64,000 nt of DNA from an uncultured Colwellia sp. (GTDB lineage Bacteria > Pseudomonadota > Gammaproteobacteria > Enterobacterales > Alteromonadaceae), in contig CAJXYE010000001.1 of assembly GCA_913063325.1 (NCBI GenBank), forward strand, positions 1 through 64,000. Direction: 5' to 3'. Positions 56,255-64,000 of this stretch are shown here, piece by piece. The first letter of the stretch is position 1, and each line of letters opens with the position of its first letter. Both the position numbers and the translations under genes were made by a program. The notes beneath the pieces are model-generated. The model was not told the DNA's origin. It did no database searches and was given only the letters and a program-made list of their open reading frames with translations.

Positions 56255-57751
56255 TTACTCTTCAATAAAACGAATAGTGCCAGGATTTAGCAAGGTCGCT
56301 AAACGGTTAATTCGCTTGGTATTGGTTGTCGTATCAATAACATCAACACCTGGCAAACTTGGGTTTGCAATACTTACCCATAAGAAGTTAGCTGCATCTA
56401 AACCAATAAAGCTAATATTCTCTGTACCTGTGTCAGCAACACCAGTAGTGACAATAGCACCTGTAGTTGGGTTAAATTCATAAAGAGAACTTACTTCGTG
56501 ATAGCTAGGAGTAAATATTGCTTGGCTAGCATAGAAATATCCTTTTTCTGGTGATACCACAACACTGGCTTTAATAAAGCTGGCAGTATTATCATCAATG
56601 TCACTAGCGTTAAGTACTTGGCTTACTTTGTAATCACCAGTGTTAATCTCTTCAATACGGCTCAATGATAACTCAGATGAACTGTAGCGACTTCGCGTAG
56701 TAATAAAAACTTTATCTTCATTAGCAACTAAGCTGTGTTCAAGCGGGTTAACACCTTCTAATGGAATTCCTTTAACATTATCATTAGCATTGGCATTAGT
56801 TTCAATTTCAGTATCCGTTGCGGTATCAAATACGGCAACATAGGCAGTGCCAGCGGTATAGGAGTCATTTTGTCTTTGCATGGCAATATATAACTTACCA
56901 TCAGTAATTACTGCTGCGGCTGGGTTTGGTGTGCCACTACTGTTATCTGCATGTACGTAACTTGTTAAGTCTAATTCGCCAATTTTAAAGTTTGCTTCAT
57001 CTTCGCGTCCTACTTGTGGATTCACAATCCAGACTTTACTTGAGCCATAACGCAATAAATAGGCTTTAGTTTCACTTAACGATACCAGTGCATAAGGGTT
57101 ACGGCTCGTATCTCCAGCATCATTTGTTGAATAAGACCAAATAGCAGTATCACGACTTGCTACATCATTTGCATTATATTTTGTTATTTCGTCAATAAAG
57201 AAACGGCCAATATGAAATACATCACCTTTGTAACTACTTAAAGTGTAGTCAGAAGCGTCTTTTCTATAATAACCAGAAGCAACTTGCTGGCTTTTCGCAT
57301 CAAGGTAGGCAACTTCTGAGTTAGAATAATCAGGAGCGATTGTTTGAACTACGGCAACAGATGGTGTGTCTTTAACATCTCCAACAGTGATACTTATTGC
57401 TAGTGCAGTGCTAAGGGCACCTTTGCCGTCATCAGTTGCTGTAATAGTTACGTTAAATGGACCGGTATCACCATTGTCAAAATCTGGCGCTACTTTAAAG
57501 CTTAAAGCTCCAGATTGTTCAAGGGTGAATAAAGCATTCGCTGCATCATTTAAGCTTAAGGTAATATTGTCATTGTTAACATCTGTTGCTGTGTACTGAC
57601 CAACAGCTAAGGTGTTTTCAGCGACAACTGGCATTAAATCACCGGTTAATTCTGGGGCAGTGTTTTTATCATCAGAGCCACAACCGGTAAGAAGTGTTGC
57701 ACTGATTGCTAAACTTAGTGGCAACAGCTTGTTTTTGAACTTAGGTAACAT
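56255..57751 (-). CDS. beta-propeller-like lipoprotein coupled to btuB (BtuG-like candidate)
   Basis: The 498-residue product has a lipobox (LLTGCGSDD). A cadherin-like region (about 35-130; VAENTLAVGQYTATDVNNDNITL) is followed by a roughly 350-residue repeat region with propeller-like blades such as YLLRYGSSKVWIVNPQV, TAYVAVFDTATDTEI and GVDVIDTTTNTKRINRL, resembling YVTN/YncE repeats. The ATG starts directly after the btuB stop (TAA then ATG), so it is translationally coupled and in the B12 operon. In Bacteroides the propeller lipoprotein BtuG captures B12 for BtuB. An analogous role is inferred here, not shown. Confidence 0.7.
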   Translation of the reverse strand: MLPKFKNKLLPLSLAISATLLTGCGSDDKNTAPELTGDLMPVVAENTLAVGQYTATDVNNDNITLSLNDAANALFTLEQSGALSFKVAPDFDNGDTGPFNVTITATDDGKGALSTALAISITVGDVKDTPSVAVVQTIAPDYSNSEVAYLDAKSQQVASGYYRKDASDYTLSSYKGDVFHIGRFFIDEITKYNANDVASRDTAIWSYSTNDAGDTSRNPYALVSLSETKAYLLRYGSSKVWIVNPQVGREDEANFKIGELDLTSYVHADNSSGTPNPAAAVITDGKLYIAMQRQNDSYTAGTAYVAVFDTATDTEIETNANANDNVKGIPLEGVNPLEHSLVANEDKVFITTRSRYSSSELSLSRIEEINTGDYKVSQVLNASDIDDNTASFIKASVVVSPEKGYFYASQAIFTPSYHEVSSLYEFNPTTGAIVTTGVADTGTENISFIGLDAANFLWVSIANPSLPGVDVIDTTTNTKRINRLATLLNPGTIRFIEE

Positions 57752-59791
57752 TTATATATCCTCTATAGAAAATTTTAATTGTATGCTTCGCCCTTGTGCT
57801 GGGCGGTTAGCGAGATCTTGATAGTGTTCATCAAATAGGTTGGCGCAGGTGAAATTGATGCTGTAGTTTTCAATACGCCAATGTAATGACAAGTCGGTAA
57901 CAATTCGATTGGCAGGGTTACCGGTTTTATTTTGTTCATCATTCGTTTCAAACTGATTACTGCGGTTGAAATATAGTTCTTTATCAATATTGGTGTTTAC
58001 TTTGATGGCTAAGGCGTCGCTTAGCTGATAACTCAGCGCAGCACTATATTGTTGGTGATAAATTCCGGGTAATTTTTTATTGTTAAAAGCAACGTATTCA
58101 GATTGGGTGTCACTATCAATCCAATGCGCTTGTAAAGAAACAGAGAGTTCTGAGGTGATTTTACTGCCCATTTGCAGCTCTAAACCCAAAAGCTCAGCAT
58201 TACTAACATTGGTATAACTACCGGTGCCGCTTGAGTTAAAGATGGCGACAATAGAATTCTCTATGGATTGTTGGTAAACAGATGAAGAAACATCGAAGGA
58301 CATTAAAGCGATAGTGTCATGATACTTTACCGATAAAGCGTAAGTTTCAGCTTCTTCTGGCAACAAGTTATCATTGCCTTTAAAAGCACCTCTATCACCA
58401 AAGAGTTCATACAAGGTAGGTGTTCTAACACCTTGGCTCCAATTAATAGACGTCTTTAATTTTTTATCACCATAGTTAAAGCCAAGTTCTTGGGTGTTGT
58501 ATTGTTTTTTTGATTGCTCCTTTGACGGTGAAACTTGGTTTAAAGCAACATTACTATTGTCCTCAAATAACTGATTAGCCAAAAAGTAACTAGACAATGG
58601 CAAAGATTTACTTTGCCAAGAAAAGCGAGCGCCGACATTAATTTGTTGTTGTTTTGCTTCTATATCACAAGCACTGATGCCATTACATTCATTGGGTTTA
58701 CCATTATGGCTACTAAAGGAGGTAAATATATTCTTGGTTGCATTGGCAAAAGGGCTAAAAGTAAAATTGCTAACAGTAAAGCTTGGTTTCAAGCCTAGAT
58801 GTTGCTTATTAGTCTGATAGTCGTTGGTATTTTGCTGTGACTCATTTTGACTATCAAGGTAAAGCTCATCTTTGGTGTCGTTATAATATTCCACTTCAAT
58901 GCTATCAAGGTATTCAATGTTACTTAACCAATTGTATTGCAAACCATATCTTAGGCTGTCCATTGAAATGTTGGAGCTATTCTCTGGTGAATTATTTTGG
59001 TAATTTGCTAAGCCTTTATCTTGCTTGTTGTAGGTCAGGTTAAGTCGTAGCTGGTGTTGATCTATTTGCGCACTATCGTTGACGAAGAGCGAGATTTTTT
59101 CAAAGGCATTATTTCTTAATGGCTCAGTAATTGATTGTGAAGGGTTTTCAAAACTTTGTGGCACTAAGTAATCATAATTATTATCGCTAGCTAAATAATT
59201 GCCACCAAAAGCTAAGCTGTGATGTTTAAAAGCAGTATTTTTAAGTACATTCAGCTCTTGGTAACCAAAAGAGCCGAAGGCAACACTGACTTTATTGGTA
59301 TCATCACTGGGGTTATAAGTGTTTATTCTTATCACGCCGCCAATAGGTGTTGAGCCTGTACCAATGGCCTGGTTTTTACTGATTTCTATGCTTTCTATTT
59401 GCTCGGTTGGGATCTGATTAAGATCAAAACTACCAAACTGACTATCGTTGACTAACTGGCCGTCGATAAAAAATTGTACCTGTTTAGCACTAGAGCCACG
59501 AATAGAAATTGAAACAGGGTTGCCAACACCACTGATTTGTCTTATTTGAATACCGTTAACTTGTCCTAAAATATCAGACAAGCTTTGCGATGAGTCGATA
59601 AAGTCTTCACGGCGAAGCACTTGATAATTACTACTGGAAAACTCATGGTTACTGACTACTTCAATCACTTCTACATCTGCCGCTTGCTCTGTTGAATTTG
59701 CTAAAACGTGCTTAGAAAATAATAATTCAGAGCAAACCATGAAAGTGACTAACTTTACTTTCGTCATTGCTTTTTCTGGAGTGATTTTCAT
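57752..59791 (-). CDS. btuB: TonB-dependent outer-membrane cobalamin receptor
   Basis: The 679-residue product has a signal peptide (about 1-32). The plug domain (RREDFIDSSQSLSDILGQVNGIQIRQISG, NPVSISIRGSSAKQVQFFIDGQLVNDSQFG) is followed by a long beta-barrel ending IQLKFSIEDI. A TonB-box-like stretch DVEVIEVVSNHEF is near residues 39-51. It is assigned to cobalamin on operon context (btuF upstream, riboswitch at the operon head) and receptor form. Its ATG directly follows the btuF stop (TAG then ATG). Met 9 is another possible start. Confidence 0.92.
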   Translation of the reverse strand: MKITPEKAMTKVKLVTFMVCSELLFSKHVLANSTEQAADVEVIEVVSNHEFSSSNYQVLRREDFIDSSQSLSDILGQVNGIQIRQISGVGNPVSISIRGSSAKQVQFFIDGQLVNDSQFGSFDLNQIPTEQIESIEISKNQAIGTGSTPIGGVIRINTYNPSDDTNKVSVAFGSFGYQELNVLKNTAFKHHSLAFGGNYLASDNNYDYLVPQSFENPSQSITEPLRNNAFEKISLFVNDSAQIDQHQLRLNLTYNKQDKGLANYQNNSPENSSNISMDSLRYGLQYNWLSNIEYLDSIEVEYYNDTKDELYLDSQNESQQNTNDYQTNKQHLGLKPSFTVSNFTFSPFANATKNIFTSFSSHNGKPNECNGISACDIEAKQQQINVGARFSWQSKSLPLSSYFLANQLFEDNSNVALNQVSPSKEQSKKQYNTQELGFNYGDKKLKTSINWSQGVRTPTLYELFGDRGAFKGNDNLLPEEAETYALSVKYHDTIALMSFDVSSSVYQQSIENSIVAIFNSSGTGSYTNVSNAELLGLELQMGSKITSELSVSLQAHWIDSDTQSEYVAFNNKKLPGIYHQQYSAALSYQLSDALAIKVNTNIDKELYFNRSNQFETNDEQNKTGNPANRIVTDLSLHWRIENYSINFTCANLFDEHYQDLANRPAQGRSIQLKFSIEDI

Positions 59792-60664
59792 CTAGGTTTT
59801 GGCTACAGTTTTTTTAGCAAGTAAATGAGTCCGGGTCTTATCAATGGCTTTACACAAATCTTTTAGTGCCGTTAAGCTACGAATCGACATACGGTGCATG
59901 GCATCTGCATCAGGCTGTATTATTTGTTTATTGGCGACGGCAGGAATTATTGTCCAGTCTTGCCAGTTAAATCCTTCTCGTTCTTTTTGATTTTCCGACA
60001 GTGGCTGAATAATCAGTTGCACATCGGCGGGAAGTACTTGCTCAATGCTAATTTGAGGGTAGGGCGTTATCACCGGTTTAAATGGGTTGTTAACTTGGCA
60101 AACATTGAGGAACTGCTGGGGCCAACTGCCTTTTGCCACTGTGGTTAAAGGTCTAGACCAAAGCTCATAAAACCCTGTTATTTTGCTCTTATTTTGATAA
60201 GTTTTCTTTATTTGAGCTAGTTCATTCTCAAATTTTCTGGCAACTTGCTCCCCTTGCTGAGTATGACCCGTTAATTTCGCAAAATAACGCACCTCTTTAG
60301 CGATGTCCTCGAAGGTGTTAGGTTGAGAATAAACAATATTAAATCCCAATTGCTCTAGTCGGGCTAAATCATCACTGGGGTTACCACTTTTCCAAGCAAT
60401 AATTAAATCAGGCTGAAGTTCGATAACTCGCTCTAGTTGTAAACGAACATAATTACCTATTCTCGGTATTTTCTTTGCCTGTTCAGGGAAGTCGGCAAAG
60501 GCTGTCGTACCAATAATCTGCTCGCCGGCGCCAACATCATAAAGCATTTCAACGATATGTGGGGCAAGAGCGATAATAGTAGGTTTACTTCGTTCTTTAA
60601 CTAATTCAGCATAAGCAGAACTTGAAATTAAGAGTAAAAAATAAACTAGATAGGGTAATTTCAT
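59792..60664 (-). CDS. btuF: periplasmic cobalamin-binding protein BtuF
   Basis: The 290-residue product starts at ATG 60664 with a signal peptide (LVYFLLLISSSAYAE). Two lobes of the FecB/BtuF class follow: RSKPTIIALAPHIVEMLYDVGAGEQIIGTTAFADFPEQAK, LQPDLIIAWKSGNPSDD, FYELWSRPLTTVAKGSWPQQF and LPADVQLIIQPLS. The helical linker is of the usual type. The frame extends seven codons to a TTG inside a 13-bp direct repeat (60671-60695), so the ATG is preferred. It delivers B12 to BtuCD. Confidence 0.92.
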   Translation of the reverse strand: MKLPYLVYFLLLISSSAYAELVKERSKPTIIALAPHIVEMLYDVGAGEQIIGTTAFADFPEQAKKIPRIGNYVRLQLERVIELQPDLIIAWKSGNPSDDLARLEQLGFNIVYSQPNTFEDIAKEVRYFAKLTGHTQQGEQVARKFENELAQIKKTYQNKSKITGFYELWSRPLTTVAKGSWPQQFLNVCQVNNPFKPVITPYPQISIEQVLPADVQLIIQPLSENQKEREGFNWQDWTIIPAVANKQIIQPDADAMHRMSIRSLTALKDLCKAIDKTRTHLLAKKTVAKT

Positions 60665-60757
60665 CGTGTTAATTCTATGTGTCAATTCTATGTGTTAATA
60701 AGTTATTGAGCTAACGTCTAAATGTTAACTCTGAGTATTGTCTAATGATTACGGGCT

Positions 60758-61375
60758 TTACCAATCAATGCCTTTTTGCGCTTTAATACCACTGTCAAAA
60801 GCATGTTTTATTGATTGAACTTCACTGACTGTATCGGCCAAATCAATAATAGCGCGATGACAAGCACGGCCAGTTATGATGACGTGTTGATGTTTAGGAC
60901 GATTGTTTAAAGCCTCAATAACCTCATCTAAATCAAGGTATTTATACGACAACATATAAGTCATTTCATCAAGTAAGACCAAGTCAAGGTTAGTGTCGCT
61001 GAGCAATTTTTTACACTTGAGCCAAACTTGTTTTGCTGCGGTTATGTCTTTTTCTTTATCTTGAGTATTCCAAGTAAAACCGGTACCCATAACGCTAAAT
61101 TTAACACCGGCATTTTCAAGTAATTGTCGCTCACCACAAGCCCATGTACCTTTAATAAACTGCGCAACGGCGGCATTAAGACCATGGCCGACAGCACGTG
61201 CGACTGTGCCAAAACCAGAAGTACTTTTGCCTTTACCATTGCCTGTTATAACAATAAGTAAGCCACGCTCTTCGGTTGCATTATCAATACGTGAGTCTAC
61301 TTTATCTTTAAGCTTCTGCATTCGTTGTTTGTGTTTATCAGACATCTTGCTGTCAGTCATTTTTTCATCAGTCAT
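60758..61375 (-). CDS. cobO: cob(I)yrinic acid a,c-diamide adenosyltransferase
   Basis: This enzyme adds the 5'-deoxyadenosyl group of ATP to reduced corrinoids, completing coenzyme B12. The 205-residue CobO/BtuR-type product has a P-loop (VITGNGKGKSTSGFGTVARAVG), the motif AQFIKGTWACGERQLL, and DLVLLDEMTYMLSYKYLDLDEV with HVIITGRACHRAIIDLADTVSEV. A charged N-terminal tail of about 35 residues precedes it. It lies between btuC and btuF. A 15-bp tandem repeat fills the gap to btuC. Confidence 0.95.
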   Translation of the reverse strand: MTDEKMTDSKMSDKHKQRMQKLKDKVDSRIDNATEERGLLIVITGNGKGKSTSGFGTVARAVGHGLNAAVAQFIKGTWACGERQLLENAGVKFSVMGTGFTWNTQDKEKDITAAKQVWLKCKKLLSDTNLDLVLLDEMTYMLSYKYLDLDEVIEALNNRPKHQHVIITGRACHRAIIDLADTVSEVQSIKHAFDSGIKAQKGIDW

Positions 61376-61402
61376 AGGATTACCTCTGCTGTGGTAGTTT
61401 TG

Positions 61403-61492
61403 TTAAGTATCAGTTTATTAAGTATCAGTTTATTAAGTATTAGTTTATTAAGTATTAGTTTATGAAGTATTAGTTTATTAAAAATTGCTTTT
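61403..61492. repeat. 15-bp tandem repeat between btuC and cobO
   Basis: Units of TTAAGTATCAGTTTA and TTAAGTATTAGTTTA are repeated about five times at a 15-bp period from 61403. Two further degenerate units run to the btuC stop at 61508, which lies in the same phase, so the array may have grown from the btuC end. Copy number is likely variable between strains. Confidence 0.8.
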
Positions 61493-61507
61493 TTAAACAT
61501 TGATTTA

Positions 61508-62494
61508 TTAAGTTATTGCACGTGTGCGATACATAATAAATAAGAAAAAGATACTGCCTAGTGCCGAGGTTATTATACCTACGGGGATTTCGGCGTGAGG
61601 CAGTGATGAGCGGGCAACCACATCGACCCAAATAAGGAATATGGCACCGACTAGCGCACTGCCTATGATTAACTTGAGGGTGGTTACGCCAATCAGCTGT
61701 CTAACAATATGAGGTATCATCAAACCGACAAAACCGATACCACCACAATAGGCAACAATCGTTGCTGTGAGGGCAGCACAAATGCCTAACATTAGTAAAC
61801 GTAATTTATCAACATCAACCCCTAAACTGGCTGCACTCTCGTCACCGAGTAATAACGCATCTATTTGCCGGTGTAGTGCAATAACAGTGACTATGGCTAC
61901 CACAAGCACACTCGCTATTACATAGAAGTTACTCATCTCAACGCGGGCTAAACTACCCATTAGCCAAAATATAACGCGGTTGGTAGCAAAAGGTTCACCG
62001 AAATACAGTATGAACTGAGTAATTGAGGCGAGCATAAACGATACGGCTACCCCAGCGAGTAAAAGCTGTTCCATGCGTTGTAGTACTTTAGCAATAAAAA
62101 CTACTATGATGACTGAAAACAAAGCCCCTAGAAATGCAGCTAAAGGTAAGGCAATAGTAAGATTATCAGCCAGAGTTATATTGGCGATTGTAGCGCCTAA
62201 ACCTGCGCCGGAAACAATACCAAACAAATATGGATCGGCAAGTGGGTTACGTGTAGTGTTTTGTAAAATAGCACCGGCAATTGCTAAGCCCATTCCCGCG
62301 ACTAGTGCGACTAATACTCTTGGAATACGTACTTGCCATATAACCACATTTGCTATCGGATTTTGGCAAGTACTTACAAGGCAGGTTAGTAATTCTGATG
62401 AGTCGATATCAGCAGGGCCAAAGGTTATGGCCACCATTGCAGATAAAATGACTAAAGCGGTTAATGCTAACAAAATGGTAGAAACTTTATTCAT
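61508..62494 (-). CDS. btuC: cobalamin ABC transporter permease BtuC
   Basis: From ATG 62494 the product is 328 residues with about ten membrane helices of the FecCD/BtuC family. Motifs include WQVRIPRVLVALVAGMGLAIAGAILQNTTRNPLADPYLFGIVSGAGLGA, GVAVSFMLASI, GDESAASLGVDVDKLR, CGGIGFVGLMIPHIVRQ and SLPHAEIPVGIITSALGSIFFLFI. The start overlaps the btuD stop by eight bases (ATGAATAA). An earlier frame start at 62533 has no site. Confidence 0.94.
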   Translation of the reverse strand: MNKVSTILLALTALVILSAMVAITFGPADIDSSELLTCLVSTCQNPIANVVIWQVRIPRVLVALVAGMGLAIAGAILQNTTRNPLADPYLFGIVSGAGLGATIANITLADNLTIALPLAAFLGALFSVIIVVFIAKVLQRMEQLLLAGVAVSFMLASITQFILYFGEPFATNRVIFWLMGSLARVEMSNFYVIASVLVVAIVTVIALHRQIDALLLGDESAASLGVDVDKLRLLMLGICAALTATIVAYCGGIGFVGLMIPHIVRQLIGVTTLKLIIGSALVGAIFLIWVDVVARSSLPHAEIPVGIITSALGSIFFLFIMYRTRAIT

Positions 62495-63317
62495 CAAACG
62501 ACTCCGAAACATGACTATTTTGTTCAGTGTCATCTTTCAAATAGAAAGATACTTGAATAGCGCCAGTTATCGCATCAATGCTTTGCTGACACGGTAAACC
62601 AAATACTTGGCTCAATTGCTTAGGTGTCAGTACTTCTTCGGGGCTGCCATCACAAATGAGCTGTCCTTGATTTAATAATAGTAGTCGTTGGCAGTATAAA
62701 CTGGCCAAATTAAGATCATGAACGGTCATAATGACAGTGATATTTAGTTTGTTCACTAATTGCAAAACTTGATGTTGATAATAAACATCTAAATGATTGG
62801 TTGGCTCATCTAAGATCAAAATTTGACTAGCCTGTACTAGCGCTCTGGCAATTAATACCCGTTGTTGTTCGCCGCCAGATAACTGGTTAAAGTGATCATG
62901 TAGAGCATGGTCTAAGCCCACTTTTTTAAGTGCTAAACTAATTTGAGCTTTGTCGTGATCGCTGTCTAGTGAAAAGAGTGTTTTGTGCGGCAGTAAGCCC
63001 ATCTTCATAACATCTTGCACTGATAAGGCAAAAATACTGTCGCTCTTTTGCATTACCACAGCAAAGTGCTGAGCAATTTCTTTGGCGCTAAATTGTGTAA
63101 TAGCACGATTTTTTAACTGTATGTTACCGGTAATTTGAGAATTATTGAGGATATTCGCTTGATTAGTTAAACAACGCAGCAGGCTAGTTTTACCAGCGCC
63201 GTTTGGACCAATAATGCCGATCACTTCACCCTTGCGAACATTGAAGTTAATGTCTTGTAAGATGATTTTATTTTGAACCTGCCAGCGAAGCTGAGAGATA
63301 GTGATAAGTGTCGACAT
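62487..63317 (-). CDS. btuD: cobalamin ABC transporter ATPase BtuD
   Basis: From ATG 63317 the product is 276 residues. It has Walker A (IIGPNGAGKTSLLRCL), the Q-loop segment QHFAVVMQKSD, the signature LSGGEQQRVLIARALVQA and Walker B LILDEPTNHLDVYYQ. It energises BtuC. The frame also begins eight codons earlier at GTG 63341. It is the first gene of the B12 operon. The riboswitch lies just upstream, so expression is expected to fall when cobalamin is plentiful. Confidence 0.94.
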   Translation of the reverse strand: MSTLITISQLRWQVQNKIILQDINFNVRKGEVIGIIGPNGAGKTSLLRCLTNQANILNNSQITGNIQLKNRAITQFSAKEIAQHFAVVMQKSDSIFALSVQDVMKMGLLPHKTLFSLDSDHDKAQISLALKKVGLDHALHDHFNQLSGGEQQRVLIARALVQASQILILDEPTNHLDVYYQHQVLQLVNKLNITVIMTVHDLNLASLYCQRLLLLNQGQLICDGSPEEVLTPKQLSQVFGLPCQQSIDAITGAIQVSFYLKDDTEQNSHVSESFDE

Positions 63318-63363
63318 AAATAGACTCGTGTTTTCCCGCACGGTGATTAATAAATATAAAAGA

Positions 63364-63484
63364 TAGTTTCTTGGTTAGCTATCTGACTTTGAAATAATAT
63401 TTGATGTAAAAATAAATATCACTTCATTTACAGTTGCGGGTACAGTGATGGATTTACACCATCTTCATTAACACAAAGAAACCT
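63364..63484 (-). promoter_or_regulatory. cobalamin riboswitch
   Basis: On the minus strand the conserved core reads GAAGATGGTGTAAATCC, then ATCACTGTACCCGC and AACTGTAA, matching the B12-box core pattern GGTG.AA..CC and CCCGC.RCTGT. The 3' motif AAGTCAGATAGCTAACC follows. P1 pairs GTTTCTT (5') with AAGAAAC (3'). The distance to btuD ATG is about 47 bases, so the gene start and ribosome binding site may be the target of the switch. At about 120 nt the element is shorter than usual. Confidence 0.9.
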
Positions 63485-63661
63485 TTAAGAGGGAGATTCT
63501 ATATTGATTCAATAATATTAGCAAACTTTAGATGTTTAGATGGCTATTTGTTGTGCTTTTCTTCTATTGTACTTTAGTGCTTTGAGTTAATAGCTATAAT
63601 TATGAACTCATCATAAAATGAATGATTTAGTCAAAAATAGAGTTAAAATAAATAATGTAAA

Positions 63662-63676
63662 TGACAATGATTTTCA
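63662..63676 (+). promoter_or_regulatory. Fur-box-like site upstream of bfr
   Basis: TGACAATGATTTTCA matches the core TGATAAT-N-ATTATCA at 12 of 14 defined positions. It lies about 125 bp upstream of the bacterioferritin start. Iron control of bfr, by Fur activation or relief, is consistent but not proven. No other Fur-like site was noticed in the window. Confidence 0.5.
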
Positions 63677-63799
63677 CTTAAAAAAGAAATACTTAGTAAC
63701 AGTAAGTTTTCATAATAATTCGATAAATCTTTATCCTTCTACTAGTCTTTAAGGCAACTGAATATCAGTTTTTATTAATCGATTATGTTGGGGTGTAAG

Positions 63800-64000
63800 A
63801 TGAAAGGTAATGCAAAGGTTATAGCAAGCCTAAATGGCTTATTACACAATGAGTTAGCAGCTGTAGATCAATATTTCACTCATTCTAGAATGTATCAAGA
63901 CTGGGGGTTAGATAAATTATTTGATCAACTAGATCATGAAATGCAAGAAGAGATCACACATGCTGATGCGTTAATAAAGCGTATATTATTTCTTGAAGGA
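63800..64000 (+). CDS. bfr: bacterioferritin, 5' part (cut by the window end)
   Basis: The open frame of 67 codons from ATG 63800 reads [37 protein letters not shown] and continues to [21 protein letters not shown]. Glu18 and the EITHAD segment with Glu51 and His54 are the ferroxidase ligands, and Tyr25 is the conserved site residue. The product stores iron as a 24-mer with haem at dimer interfaces. A GGGGTGTAAG site precedes the ATG. The rest of the gene lies beyond the window. Confidence 0.93.
   Translation, partial: MKGNAKVIASLNGLLHNELAAVDQYFTHSRMYQDWGLDKLFDQLDHEMQEEITHADALIKRILFLEG

Noticed and set aside
61403-61492. Possible CRISPR array
   Set aside because: Units are 15 bp, directly adjacent and without unique spacers. 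It is a simple tandem repeat.

Overview
The window reads as chromosomal DNA of an AT-rich marine gammaproteobacterium of the Alteromonadales, most like Colwellia or Thalassotalea. The gene orders aceK / queA-tgt-yajC-secD-secF and suhB / trmJ-cysE-iscR-iscS-iscU-iscA-hscB-hscA-fdx are typical of that group. The dense set of c-di-GMP and chemosensory proteins and the many short dispersed repeats fit as well. No rRNA, tRNA, CRISPR array, complete insertion sequence, integrase or transposase is visible.

Layout. 1-8.1 kb: the tail of an unknown gene, aceK, then queuosine tRNA modification (queA, tgt) and Sec accessory subunits (yajC, secD, secF), with REP-like palindromes between tgt, yajC and secD. 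8.2-10 kb: a rhlE-type helicase followed by a 263-bp MITE-like inverted-repeat element. 10-12 kb: cobA and suhB on the minus strand. 12.1-19.8 kb: trmJ, cysE and the isc operon, with an IscR-type operator before iscR. 19.8-30.3 kb: three accessory blocks in a row, namely a LytS/LytTR pair with a secreted MBL-fold protein; a periplasmic binding protein, an outer-membrane barrel and a GGDEF-EAL protein; and an NhaC-type antiporter. Each block ends with a copy of the 3' end of fdx. 30.3-37.3 kb: CheB-like, CheR-like, a haem-binding hybrid kinase and a REC-GGDEF-EAL protein. 37.7-43.5 kb: a U32-family protein, a GST-like protein, a NUDIX protein, a 264-bp TA-flanked MITE and a small XRE regulator/membrane protein pair with its operators. 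43.6-54.5 kb: a CheY-like protein and a ten-gene chemosensory operon ending in a REC-EAL phosphodiesterase. 54.8-63.5 kb: a lipoprotein of unknown role, then a cobalamin operon (btuD-btuC-cobO-btuF-btuB-lipoprotein) under a cobalamin riboswitch. 63.8-64 kb: the start of a bacterioferritin gene behind a Fur-box-like site.

The most striking observation is the fdx-tail array. The last codons of fdx (reading T-V/I-N-M-V-S-E-N-H-stop) recur three more times in the same orientation, at 23.5, 28.3 and 30.3 kb. They differ at synonymous positions and become more degraded with distance from fdx, and each is followed by a related AAAGGGTAAT hairpin. This is the pattern expected if mobile elements lacking their own recombinase accumulated one after another at the 3' end of fdx. 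The second notable point is a beta-propeller-like lipoprotein translationally coupled to btuB. It may be a proteobacterial counterpart of the Bacteroides B12-capturing lipoprotein BtuG.

Genes likely to work together: the Fe-S assembly proteins (IscR/S/U/A, HscB/A, Fdx), with CysE making the cysteine precursor; BtuB, BtuF, BtuC and BtuD for B12 import and CobO for adenosylation; and two chemosensory clusters plus a separate GGDEF-EAL operon that together set c-di-GMP level.
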